Source: Leisingera sp. SS27 (GTDB lineage: Bacteria > Pseudomonadota > Alphaproteobacteria > Rhodobacterales > Rhodobacteraceae). From it: a stretch of 64,000 nucleotides of DNA. The position numbers and the translations under genes were made by a program. The notes beneath the pieces are model-generated. The model made no database searches. It saw only the letters and a program-made list of their open reading frames with translations, and had not been told where the DNA came from. Where the stretch lies: contig NZ_JAQNCY010000002.1 of assembly GCF_028368855.1 (NCBI RefSeq), positions 272,233 through 336,232 of the forward strand, written 5' to 3'. Positions within the stretch are counted from its first letter, which is position 1; every line of letters begins with the position of its first letter. Of the stretch, positions 53,861 to 62,188 are shown one piece after another.

Positions 53861-55252
53861 TCAGTAGGCGCCGCGGCCAGAAATCACCGCGCCAAAGGTT
53901 CTGAGGATGAGCTGGAGGTTCAGCTTGAACGAGCGCGCCTGAATGTAGCTGAGGTCCATCTCGATCATTTCCTTGAAGCCGACAGAGGCACGGCCGGATA
54001 CCTGCCAGACACCGGTGATGCCCGGTTTGACCTGCAGGCGGCCAAGCGCCCGGGGCGGGTAATCTGCAACCTCGCACGGCAGTGCCGGGCGGGGGCCGAC
54101 GATAGACATATCCCCGCGCAGCACGTTGAACAGTTGCGGCAGCTCATCAATGGAGGTCCGGCGCAGCCAGCGGCCCACGCGGGTGATCCGCGGATCCTGA
54201 CGCGACTTGAAGCAGATCCCGTCCCGGTCTGAGACGTTCAGGATTTCCGCCCGCCGGGTTTCGGCATCTGCCGTCATCGAGCGGAACTTGTACATGGTAA
54301 AGGTTTTGCCGTTCAGCCCGACTCTCGCCTGTTTGAAAATCGCCGCCCCCTTGCTGTCTGCCCTTACTGCCAGCGCTGCCAGCAGCAGCAAGGGTGACAG
54401 CAGCAGCAGCGCCGAAAGTGCAACTGTGATATCAAGCGCGCGCTGCTGGGCGTCGGCGAGGCGCTTCCGCCGCAGCGCAGCCAGTCCGGCATGAGCCAGG
54501 AAGCTGACGTTTCCGGTCAGGTAGCGGCGTGCCATCCGGCGCGGCTCCATAGCCAGCCGCCAGACCCACTCCATCCTTGCCGCCCTGACCGGTTCCGGCG
54601 CCCGTGCAACCGAGCCCGACAGAAAGTCGAACAGCGCGCCCACTCCAAGGGTAAGATCGGCCTTCAGGTCATCAGCATGGCGGTGCAGCCACAGCTCCTG
54701 CATCGGCACGCCAAGCGCGACCAGCACGACGTCGGCGCCGCTTTCGTTGATGTCCGCGATAACGGCCTGGGTGTCCCGTGCTCCCTGATACCCGTCGCGG
54801 GTGCCAGCAATGCGCAGACCGGGGATGTCATAGACCAGCCGCGCCGCGGCTGCATCCGCAACCCCCGGCCGCCCGCCGAACAGGTAGACCGATTTGCCCA
54901 TGCTGGCCGCACGCTGCAACAGCTGCGGCACAAAGTCGGTGCCGTTCAAATTGGCCGTCAGAGAATGACCGGTGAACTTTGCCGCCAGTTCAACTCCGAT
55001 GCCATCAGGCAGCAGGATATCCGCCCCGGCGACAGCCTCGGCATAGTGCGGGTCGCGGCGGCGGATATTGCAGCAATGCGCGTTCATGAAGAAAGCGCGC
55101 CGGCGGCCAGGCGACAGCAGCTTGGCAACAGCCTGATCAGCGCTGCTGTTAACCAGATGGAGGTCCAGAGCAGGCAGGTAAGCCGTGTTCAGACGGTCGG
55201 TTTTGACTGCTGGGGCAGCACCGAAACTGGAAGAGGAATATGCAAGTGTCAT
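53861..55252 (-). CDS. Fusion of WecG/TagA/CpsF glycosyltransferase (GT26) with undecaprenyl-phosphate sugar-phosphotransferase
   Basis: A 463-residue two-domain protein. Residues about 25-240 are a GT26 domain (FFMNAHCCNIRRRDPHYAEA, DILLPDGIGVELAAKF, GADVVLVALGVPMQELWL). Residues about 265-463 are a bacterial sugar transferase with one hydrophobic hairpin (about 275-297), MYKFRSMTAD, TSIDELPQLFNVLRGDMSIV, GPRP and KPGITGVWQVSGRA. The second domain starts the repeat unit on undecaprenyl phosphate; the first would add the next sugar. The fusion couples the first two steps of assembly. Divergent from the response regulator gene. Confidence 0.92.
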   Translation of the reverse strand: MTLAYSSSSFGAAPAVKTDRLNTAYLPALDLHLVNSSADQAVAKLLSPGRRRAFFMNAHCCNIRRRDPHYAEAVAGADILLPDGIGVELAAKFTGHSLTANLNGTDFVPQLLQRAASMGKSVYLFGGRPGVADAAAARLVYDIPGLRIAGTRDGYQGARDTQAVIADINESGADVVLVALGVPMQELWLHRHADDLKADLTLGVGALFDFLSGSVARAPEPVRAARMEWVWRLAMEPRRMARRYLTGNVSFLAHAGLAALRRKRLADAQQRALDITVALSALLLLSPLLLLAALAVRADSKGAAIFKQARVGLNGKTFTMYKFRSMTADAETRRAEILNVSDRDGICFKSRQDPRITRVGRWLRRTSIDELPQLFNVLRGDMSIVGPRPALPCEVADYPPRALGRLQVKPGITGVWQVSGRASVGFKEMIEMDLSYIQARSFKLNLQLILRTFGAVISGRGAY

Positions 55253-55302
55253 CTGCTAAGTCCTTGAGCTGTCATTGGTTGCTCTCAGGCTGTTACAGGC
55301 GG

Positions 55303-55323
55303 CCGCTCCTCTCAACGGAGCGG
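55303..55323. promoter_or_regulatory. Palindrome in the divergent promoter region of the polysaccharide genes
   Basis: CCGCTCC and GGAGCGG form a perfect 7-base-pair inverted repeat with a 7-base loop within the 247 bases between the GT26 fusion gene and the LuxR-type response regulator gene. It may be an operator or a hairpin; no T-run follows. Confidence 0.4.
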
Positions 55324-55499
55324 GAGGACAGGTCGCGGGCCCGTTGGCATCCCCTGCTTGCCTTGCGGCGTGCGAACCTATCCGCCCGGATCAAAATCTA
55401 TCCAAATGCTTTCCAAGCTGCGGCGAATACACACGACTTTTGCCGTGCAAGCGCCGCATTCACGCGGTACGTGTAGAGGAAGGGATCAAGGAGCATGTT

Positions 55500-56114
55500 A
55501 TGAGAGTACTGATTGCCGATGACCACGACCTGCTGCGTGACACGCTTGTTCTGTTCCTGGAAGGCCAAGGTTCCTTCAAGACCAGTACCGCGGCGGATCT
55601 GGATCAGGCATGCAAGCTGATCGAGACCGAAGATCCCTTTGATCTGATCCTGCTGGATCTGAATATGCCCGGCATGAACGGGCTGGCCGGCCTCAAGCGG
55701 GCGATGGCCATGAGAAACGGGCAGCGGGTTGCCCTGATGTCCGGTGCGGCCACCCGCCAGATCGCTGAACAGGCGCTGGAGGCCGGCGCCGCCGGGTTTG
55801 TGCCAAAGACCCTGCCGGCAAAATCAATGATCAATGCGGTCAAGTTCATGGCGATGGGGGAGCAATATGCACCCATTGATTTCATGACTGCCGCAGATCC
55901 GGAAACGGACCACCCGCTGGCCGAAAAACTTTCACCGCGCGAGCTTCAGGTTCTGAAAGGCCTGACCGAGGGCAAGTCCAACAAGGAAATCGCCCGCGAT
56001 CTGGACATTACCGAACCGACAGTGAAACTGCACATGAAAACGCTGTACCGAAAGCTGGAAGTGGCAAACCGCACCCAGGCAGCACTGGCTGCACGCGAGG
56101 CGGGGCTGTTCTGA
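55500..56114 (+). CDS. LuxR/FixJ-type response regulator
   Basis: A 204-residue NarL-type regulator. The receiver domain (1-118) has acidic residues ADDHD, phospho-acceptor Asp in LILLDLNMPGMNG (about residue 55), Ser and Lys switch residues (LMSGAA, VPKTLP). The LuxR-type helix-turn-helix (about 140-204) reads LSPRELQVLKGLTEGKSNKE, then LDITEPTVKLHMKTLYRKL. AAGGAG precedes the ATG. Located at the head of the chain-length/polymerase genes, it probably controls this polysaccharide locus. Confidence 0.93.
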   Translation: MRVLIADDHDLLRDTLVLFLEGQGSFKTSTAADLDQACKLIETEDPFDLILLDLNMPGMNGLAGLKRAMAMRNGQRVALMSGAATRQIAEQALEAGAAGFVPKTLPAKSMINAVKFMAMGEQYAPIDFMTAADPETDHPLAEKLSPRELQVLKGLTEGKSNKEIARDLDITEPTVKLHMKTLYRKLEVANRTQAALAAREAGLF

Positions 56115-56245
56115 CTGCCTGCGGGGGCGCAGTCCTAAAACCTACTCCAACGGATAGCCGCGAATACGGATGCGCACCGGGATAGCCTTGCGCGCAGGCG
56201 CGGCGGGCAAAGCGCCGGGATAGTCTCAGGTTGAAGGAGACTGAC

Positions 56246-57691
56246 ATGCTGCAGAAACTTGCCGGAAAATTTGATGCTCCGCGGCGGCTTTGGCACCGGA
56301 TATCCCTCCGCCGCATCATCGTCGGCGGGCGTTTGGGCGACACCAGCCGCATCCGCCGCTACCTGGCATTCTTGCTGCTTGGGCTGGCACTGGTCTGGGC
56401 GCCGATCAACGGCTACCTGCAAACCGCACCGCTTGCCTTCAAATCGCATGCGTCGCTCATCCTGCCAGGGTCCGGGGCGTCGGCCTCAATGAACCTCAAT
56501 GGTATCGGGCAGGCGTCCTCCTATGCCAATTCCGCATTTGCCAGCAACTCCGTCAGCCCGACCGAAACATACAAGCGCCTGATCGGTGCTGACCGTATCC
56601 TCGCCGCGGCTGCTGGCGCGATGGGACTGAGCCGCCGTGAATTCGGCAAACCGCGGATCCGGCTGGTGGATCAAACCAGCCTCATTCACATCGAAATGAC
56701 GGGTCCCAGTGCAGAAAACGCCCAGCAGCGCGGCAATGCCCTGCTGCAGGCCTTCTTCGAAGAACTGGACGCGCTGCGCAAGGATGAGCAAGCCACCCGC
56801 GAGGACAGCGGTCTGGCCGCCATTGGTGATTACCAGAGTTCGGTAGCGGTCACACGCTCTGACATCGGCAAACTTCAGAAATCCTCCGGGCTGCTGTCTG
56901 GCGAGGAGTTCGATGCAATGGTCGAAGACACCCGCGAACTGGAAGGCCGGGTTGAGGACATTGCCGGTATTCTTGAGGAAAAGACACAAAGCGTTGCCGC
57001 GCTTGAGCAAACCCTAGGCATCCAGGCCTCCGCCGCGGCCGCAACCCTGAAACTCTTTGCCGATGCAGACTTTCTCGCTCTGGAAGACGAAAGCGCCATC
57101 CATGCTGCAAAACTGGCTGAAGCCCGTGCGTCTTACGGTGAAGGGCACCCGAAGGTGCAAGCCGCACGTGCAGCCCAGGCTGCGGCGGAACACAGTGCAA
57201 GCCAACAGGCAGCGGCAGTGACAGGTATCCAAATTGATGAGCTGAAAAGGCTTGATCTGGCCCCGGACGGAGCGCGGGCAGAGTTGTTGGCTCAGCTTGT
57301 GCGGATGGATGCAGAGCGCATGGGCACAGCCCGGCAGTATGAAGCTTTGGCTCAGCGTCTGGTGTTCGAGCAGACCCGGCTGCAAGAACTGGCGGCTAGC
57401 GCAGCACGGCTGAAGGATTTGCAGCGAGATTTCTCTGTGGCTGAAGCAGTGTTTGCTTCTGCCATCGCCCGAACCCAGTCGACGAAATCGGATGTTTATG
57501 CCTCATACCCGCTGGTTCAGATACTCGAAAACCCGTCCCTTCCCGAACGCCCCTCTTCGCCTGACCGTAAGCTCGCCTTTGCCGCCGGGGCGGCGGCCAC
57601 CTTCATGCTGCTGATCGCTCTGTTGCTGGGCTGGATCAGATCCGCGGTCATCGGCCGTCTTCTGGCCGCGCCCAAGGCAGCTGAAGCATGA
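56246..57691 (+). CDS. Polysaccharide chain-length determinant (Wzz/GumC-like), no kinase domain
   Basis: A 481-residue inner-membrane protein. TM1 at about 39-58 is followed by a large periplasmic domain with long coiled-coil helices and TM2 at about 442-462 near the C-terminus. It resembles GumC/ExoP N-terminal parts, but there is no cytoplasmic Wzc-type tyrosine kinase. It would cooperate with the Wza-like lipoprotein and the polymerase. The ATG at 56246 has GGAG six bases upstream, preferred over an in-frame TTG. It overlaps the next gene by four bases. Confidence 0.87.
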   Translation: MLQKLAGKFDAPRRLWHRISLRRIIVGGRLGDTSRIRRYLAFLLLGLALVWAPINGYLQTAPLAFKSHASLILPGSGASASMNLNGIGQASSYANSAFASNSVSPTETYKRLIGADRILAAAAGAMGLSRREFGKPRIRLVDQTSLIHIEMTGPSAENAQQRGNALLQAFFEELDALRKDEQATREDSGLAAIGDYQSSVAVTRSDIGKLQKSSGLLSGEEFDAMVEDTRELEGRVEDIAGILEEKTQSVAALEQTLGIQASAAAATLKLFADADFLALEDESAIHAAKLAEARASYGEGHPKVQAARAAQAAAEHSASQQAAAVTGIQIDELKRLDLAPDGARAELLAQLVRMDAERMGTARQYEALAQRLVFEQTRLQELAASAARLKDLQRDFSVAEAVFASAIARTQSTKSDVYASYPLVQILENPSLPERPSSPDRKLAFAAGAAATFMLLIALLLGWIRSAVIGRLLAAPKAAEA

Positions 57692-58944
57692 CCCCGCAAA
57701 ACCCGGCAGAGCGGATGATCTACCGCTCCATGGTTCTGACTTGGCCCTTCTACGCCGTTGGTGCGCTATACGTCGTGGGCCCGGTTCTGGCCTGGGTTCT
57801 CGGCGCGCTAGCGGTGCTGGCACTCTACCTTGGCCCGGCGTTCCGGCCCGACTTGCGTGCTACCGGTCCGGTTCCGGTGCTGATCTGGGCCTGGATCATC
57901 GGCATGGCCATTTTGCTGGTGGCACTGTGGATCGGGCACCTCGACTGGGGGCTCGGCCTCAAGAAGACAATCAAGTCCTCGATCGGCTGGGCCAAGGGCT
58001 GGGCACTGCTGGCGCTGTTCCCGCTGGTTGGCGCGGTGCTGCCGGTTCGCCGCGAGGTTCTGATCCGCGGGCAATGCGTGATCGGGGCCTGGACGCTGGC
58101 GCTGGCACCGGTTCTGCTGGCAGCGCCCTACCTTGGCCTTCCCGAACGTGTCTTCACCTCACCGCTGAAGGCCGTTGGCGGGCCGGGGCCGGAATATTTC
58201 AGTCTTTACCTGTTCACCTACGATCCGGCCAGCTGGACACCGCGCTGGCAATTCTATGCCCCCTGGTCGCCCTTCGCGGCGCTGCTGGGGGTCATCTTGG
58301 TGCTGTTTGCGCTGGAAGAGAAAAACCGAAAGTGGATGCTGGCCGGTGTGGCCGCCGGGGTCCTGATGATTTTGGCATCAAAATCGCGGATGGGGCTGGT
58401 AGGGCTGATGGCCTGTACCGTTGCACCGCGCATGATGCCCCTGATCCTGCGCTGCTGGGCTTGGCATGTAACGGCTGGGCTGACAGCGTCTCTGGCGGTG
58501 ACCGGCAGCACATTGGCGGCGCTGGCTGGCGATGCGGTGGCCGCATTCAAGGGGGCGAGGGCCGACAGCACTCGGGTCCGTGAAACACTGCAACGGATAG
58601 CCAGCGAGCGCTGGCAGACCGAAGCCTTCTGGTTTGGCCACGGCACAGTTCAACCCGGGTCCCATGCCGTGGAATACATGCCCATCGGCAGCCATCACAC
58701 CTGGTACGGGCTGCTGTTCGTCAAAGGTGCTGCCGGTTTTGCCGCACTGCTCATTCCGCTGGTTTGGCACATCGGTTTTGTCATGGCGGATGCAGCAAAA
58801 CACGCGCGCGGCCGCCTGCCGCTGGGAATACTGATGACAATGGTGCTGCTCTCTTTCGGGGAGAATATTGAAATCGAAGCCTATATGCTTTGGCCGGGCC
58901 TGATCCTGCTTGGCGTGCATCTTCGCGAAGCCGAGGCGGCTTAG
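57688..58944 (+). CDS. O-antigen ligase/polymerase-like membrane protein (Wzy type)
   Basis: A 418-residue protein with about ten hydrophobic segments and a large loop between the later ones containing RVRETLQRIASERWQTEAFW and GSHHTWYGLLF (the H-x-x-W-Y pattern of ligase/polymerase proteins). It is translationally coupled to the chain-length gene. In a Wzx/Wzy pathway with flippase and export lipoprotein encoded nearby, polymerase is the likely role; ligase is the alternative. Confidence 0.83.
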   Translation: MTPQNPAERMIYRSMVLTWPFYAVGALYVVGPVLAWVLGALAVLALYLGPAFRPDLRATGPVPVLIWAWIIGMAILLVALWIGHLDWGLGLKKTIKSSIGWAKGWALLALFPLVGAVLPVRREVLIRGQCVIGAWTLALAPVLLAAPYLGLPERVFTSPLKAVGGPGPEYFSLYLFTYDPASWTPRWQFYAPWSPFAALLGVILVLFALEEKNRKWMLAGVAAGVLMILASKSRMGLVGLMACTVAPRMMPLILRCWAWHVTAGLTASLAVTGSTLAALAGDAVAAFKGARADSTRVRETLQRIASERWQTEAFWFGHGTVQPGSHAVEYMPIGSHHTWYGLLFVKGAAGFAALLIPLVWHIGFVMADAAKHARGRLPLGILMTMVLLSFGENIEIEAYMLWPGLILLGVHLREAEAA

Positions 58945-59889
58945 GCCAGTTGCGGTTTCCTGCCGGAAGAATTCGCCCGGCCCGCTGATGTCGCCGCAAC
59001 TGCAGCACCGATCACACGTCTGCGGCGAAAGACCAGTTTGTCCGGCATTGTGTGAACTCACCGGGTGCAGGATCTCGCGGTCGCAGCGAACAGCAGAAAC
59101 GGCGGGTTGCGCGGCAGCGTAAAAACTCGGCTGGTTGCGTCAAGCGGCCGAGTTTGCAAAGGGCGCTTCTGCGCTGAAGCAGACGTGTGCAGTCGTCCAG
59201 GTCGCTGGTGCAGCGAATGGCTGCAAGGTCCCGCGACCTGTGAGTTGCCGCCTCAATCTTTGCTGCGCCTTGCACCAATGGCCGGTTTTCCCGCCGCCTT
59301 GCAGCGCCATGAACCAAGCTGATGCAGCGATTTTCGTACTGCGAGCGCGCGCAGCGAGAAATAGCAATGACCGCCTCGGGCTCTCTGCCGACTTGCGGTG
59401 ATGCGGCGGCAGGGTTGCAGAAAAACTTCACTAGGACGCTTCTGCCAAACGACGCCAGGCAGCCCGAAGCGGTCATAGACTTGGTGTGACGCGGCAAGGT
59501 TGCTGCCGGTGCAACATTTTCGGGCCATCTCACCGAAAGCGGCCACTCACCGAACCCGGCGAGCTACTGCCAATGCTGCGGACCGCTTCAGGGGGCGCGA
59601 TGCGCAGACAGCGACGTTTGCAAAGTTGCGAACTGTGGTCGCTCATTTAGGCGTGGCCGGACCATAGTGGGAGTTCACATCACTGCCTGATGGAGCGGCG
59701 CAGCCTCTCCAGAGCGGACACCCGCAAATTTCTCAAACTTGGCTAAATGCGCCTTCTGTATCCCATCGGGCACTTGCGTTTTGGTGGGCGTGTGATGGTT
59801 GGAAGGATGGGATTGATCTATGCAAGGTGATCGGGATCTGATTGGGTGTGCCGGATAGCGGCGTTTCATTGAGTTAACAAGGCATAGAA
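58945..59889 (+). repeat. Degenerate interspersed repeat region (copy 5)
   Basis: About 945 bases without a supported gene. The part 59060-59400 shares words with other copies (GCAAGGTCCCGCG, TGCACCAATGGCCGG, CTGCGAGCGCGCGCAGCGAG). The rest up to 59889 holds no recognizable feature except the upstream region of the OLD-type gene. Confidence 0.5.
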
Positions 59890-61737
59890 TTGAGAATTCG
59901 TCTGGATAATATTGAGGTAAGAAATTTCAAGCGCATCGAAGTGCTTGAAATAGATCTGAAACCGATGACAGCATTGGTCGGCGGCAACACGAGCGGCAAG
60001 AGCAGCGCTCTGCAAGCTGCTCAACTCGGGGTTTCCATTCTTCAGGCTTCATTCCGTGGGCACCGAAGAAATGGAACCCCAGAGTTTTCGACAACGGTTG
60101 CGAACGATGCGGTTCTATTCAGACCAACTGAACAACTACTCGATCTGCGTCACGGAGGCGCAGCAACTCAGAACAACGGGTTTTCCGTTCAGTATTCTGG
60201 TGTGGATCTAGATACAAATGCGGAAAAGACTCTGAGAATTGAAATCCGCCGCGGTAAGAATGCAAATATCGCAATCACGCGCGAAGGTGACGATGATCTC
60301 GCAGAGATCTTAGCCAGTGATGAGCAACCATTCTCGATCCTGACCCCTGGCCTGTCCGGCATATCTATGCGCGAGGAGTGGAGAACAAAGGCGGCGATGG
60401 ATGCTGCGGTCATGCACGGAGACGCCAACCTGTACTTGCGCACTGTGCTCGACCATCTTTTCAAACGTGATTTGGATGAAGGTGCACGGACTGCATGGCT
60501 CCAACAGCGCTCGATTGATGCGCTACCAGAAGCGAGCGGCTGGAAGGCGTTTGCCGAGCTGCTGGACCGTTGCTACGACGGCGCGCGCGTTTTGGTTAAA
60601 CACAATCCGCACCATGATCGGTTCATCAACGTAGAGGTCGAGACCCCCCGTGCAACGGTGACGCTCGACATGGCGTCCACTGGAATGTTGCAGGTCATTC
60701 AGATCGTCGCATACGCTTGCTTCTACGCGCCGCCCTTGCTGCTTCTGGACGAGCCAGACGCCCATTTGCATGCGGACAGTCAGTCGCGTCTCTACGAAGC
60801 CCTCAAGGGTGTTGCAGCAGAAACTCAGACCCGCATTCTCTTTGCCAGCCACTCCCCGCAGTTGATCCAACGGTTGATGCACGACCATAATGCCGAAGCT
60901 GTTTGGATGGCAGAGGGTGCGAAGGTGCCCCTGGACGAGGCGCAGCGACCAGCCATCCCGATCATGATGACACTCGGTGCACTTGCCGCCGGCGCGGAAA
61001 TTTTCGATCCAGCGCGGCAGGTCATACTCATGACCGAAGACAAAGACTCAGAGCCGGTTAGGGTTCTTGCCTTGGCAAATGGGGCCCCGGAAAATTTGAC
61101 AGTGTTGTCTTACAACGGCTGTGGCAATCTGCCAGCAGCGCGACTTCTGGCGAACATGATCTCGGATATGAGGCCAGATGCCCAGATCATAATCCACCGG
61201 GATCGAGACTTTCGAACCGAGCAAGAAATGGCATTCGAGCTAGCGACGGCATCGGCTGAACGAGACCGAAACGGTATTACTGGTGTTTCTGAGCTTTTTA
61301 CGCCGCTCAACGACGTTGAACACTCCTTCGCGCAATCGGACCACCTAAAAGCCATTTTTCATGATGTTGCTCCGGCTCTAATCGATGCCGCAATCACCGA
61401 TGAAACTGCACTGAGACGGGATAACCTGGTTCAAGCCGCTCATGTAGCCCGAGAGCAAATTCGCGCGAACACCTATGTCCCTCGGAAGCAAGCCAAGGAA
61501 GAATGGGGCGCCACTGGTATGCCAAACCAGGCCCCAAATGTCGCGGGATTCAAGCCTGCCAATGGTCTGGTTCCGGTTGCCTTCGAGCATACTCATGGCA
61601 AAAAGTTGATGGCGGGCTTGAAACCAAGGATACACGCCCACGTTGGGGGAGCTTCTCAAGAAACTGCAACGAGGCTGTTTTCAGCTTCTGAGCACCTTCG
61701 AGCGGAAGCTTGGACGAATGCGTTCCAGCCCGACTAG
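59890..61737 (+). CDS. OLD-family ATPase-TOPRIM endonuclease
   Basis: A 615-residue protein. The N-terminal SMC/RecF-like ATPase has Walker A GGNTSGKSS at 31-39, Walker B LLLLDEPDAHLH near 280 and the switch SHSPQLI near 322. A TOPRIM domain follows with MTEDKDSEPVRVLA near 378 and IIHRDRDFR near 433. This is the OLD (overcoming lysogenization defect) architecture, associated with phage defence as class 1 single-gene systems or as GajA in Gabija. No GajB-like helicase gene follows. It starts at TTG with AAGG upstream. Flanking degenerate repeats on both sides suggest a horizontally acquired cassette. Confidence 0.87.
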   Translation: MRIRLDNIEVRNFKRIEVLEIDLKPMTALVGGNTSGKSSALQAAQLGVSILQASFRGHRRNGTPEFSTTVANDAVLFRPTEQLLDLRHGGAATQNNGFSVQYSGVDLDTNAEKTLRIEIRRGKNANIAITREGDDDLAEILASDEQPFSILTPGLSGISMREEWRTKAAMDAAVMHGDANLYLRTVLDHLFKRDLDEGARTAWLQQRSIDALPEASGWKAFAELLDRCYDGARVLVKHNPHHDRFINVEVETPRATVTLDMASTGMLQVIQIVAYACFYAPPLLLLDEPDAHLHADSQSRLYEALKGVAAETQTRILFASHSPQLIQRLMHDHNAEAVWMAEGAKVPLDEAQRPAIPIMMTLGALAAGAEIFDPARQVILMTEDKDSEPVRVLALANGAPENLTVLSYNGCGNLPAARLLANMISDMRPDAQIIIHRDRDFRTEQEMAFELATASAERDRNGITGVSELFTPLNDVEHSFAQSDHLKAIFHDVAPALIDAAITDETALRRDNLVQAAHVAREQIRANTYVPRKQAKEEWGATGMPNQAPNVAGFKPANGLVPVAFEHTHGKKLMAGLKPRIHAHVGGASQETATRLFSASEHLRAEAWTNAFQPD

Positions 61738-61849
61738 ATTGCGGCGTCGAATTAGGTTTTTCGAGCAAGAAGGCGCAAAAGGTCCTTGCATGTCGCGTCT
61801 CGATAGTTTGGCCACCGATCAATGTCCGTTTTTTCATCTTGCTGTCATT

Positions 61850-62060
61850 CACTGCATGCGCAGCATGGGCTTCCGCTTGCGTCCGCTTTCTTGCAGGACG
61901 CCGACATTGGTGCCACATGCAGCAGACGGCAGTAGAGTTCATAATCTGCACCTTGAATTTTCTCGCTGCGTGCGCTCGCAGCATAAAACACGCCGCAGCA
62001 GTATTCGTTTCGCCGCGGCGCAGAACTGGAAGCAGCTATTCAAGCGAAGCTGGCAAGCAT
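61850..62060 (-). repeat. Degenerate interspersed repeat (copy 6)
   Basis: Contains, inverted, the core seen at 59329-59360: CTCGCTGCGTGCGCTCGCAG here versus CTGCGAGCGCGCGCAGCGAG there. No supported gene between 61738 and 62188. Confidence 0.45.
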
Positions 62061-62110
62061 TCGTGGGATGACACTATTTGGAGTAACGTCAGTTATTTGC
62101 TTCTTTACGA

Positions 62111-62141
62111 TGAATGACCGCTTGGTGATAGCGGTCATTCA
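62111..62141. terminator. Strong hairpin between OLD-type gene and RTX gene
   Basis: TGAATGACCGC and GCGGTCATTCA pair perfectly over 11 bases around a 9-base loop. It lies between two convergent genes and could terminate in both directions. The following bases are AT-rich but not a long T-run. Confidence 0.6.
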
Positions 62142-62188
62142 AATAGTTTCACGCTATGAGGCGAGACCGAAAGGAAACCCGGTTGCCC

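Noticed and set aside
59012..59533. 173-residue minus-strand frame upstream of the OLD-type gene
   Set aside because: It covers the degenerate repeat copy and has no recognizable domain or ribosome-binding site.
59890..61737. Gabija (GajA-GajB) system
   Set aside because: The ATPase-TOPRIM protein fits GajA-like architecture, but no UvrD-like helicase gene follows.
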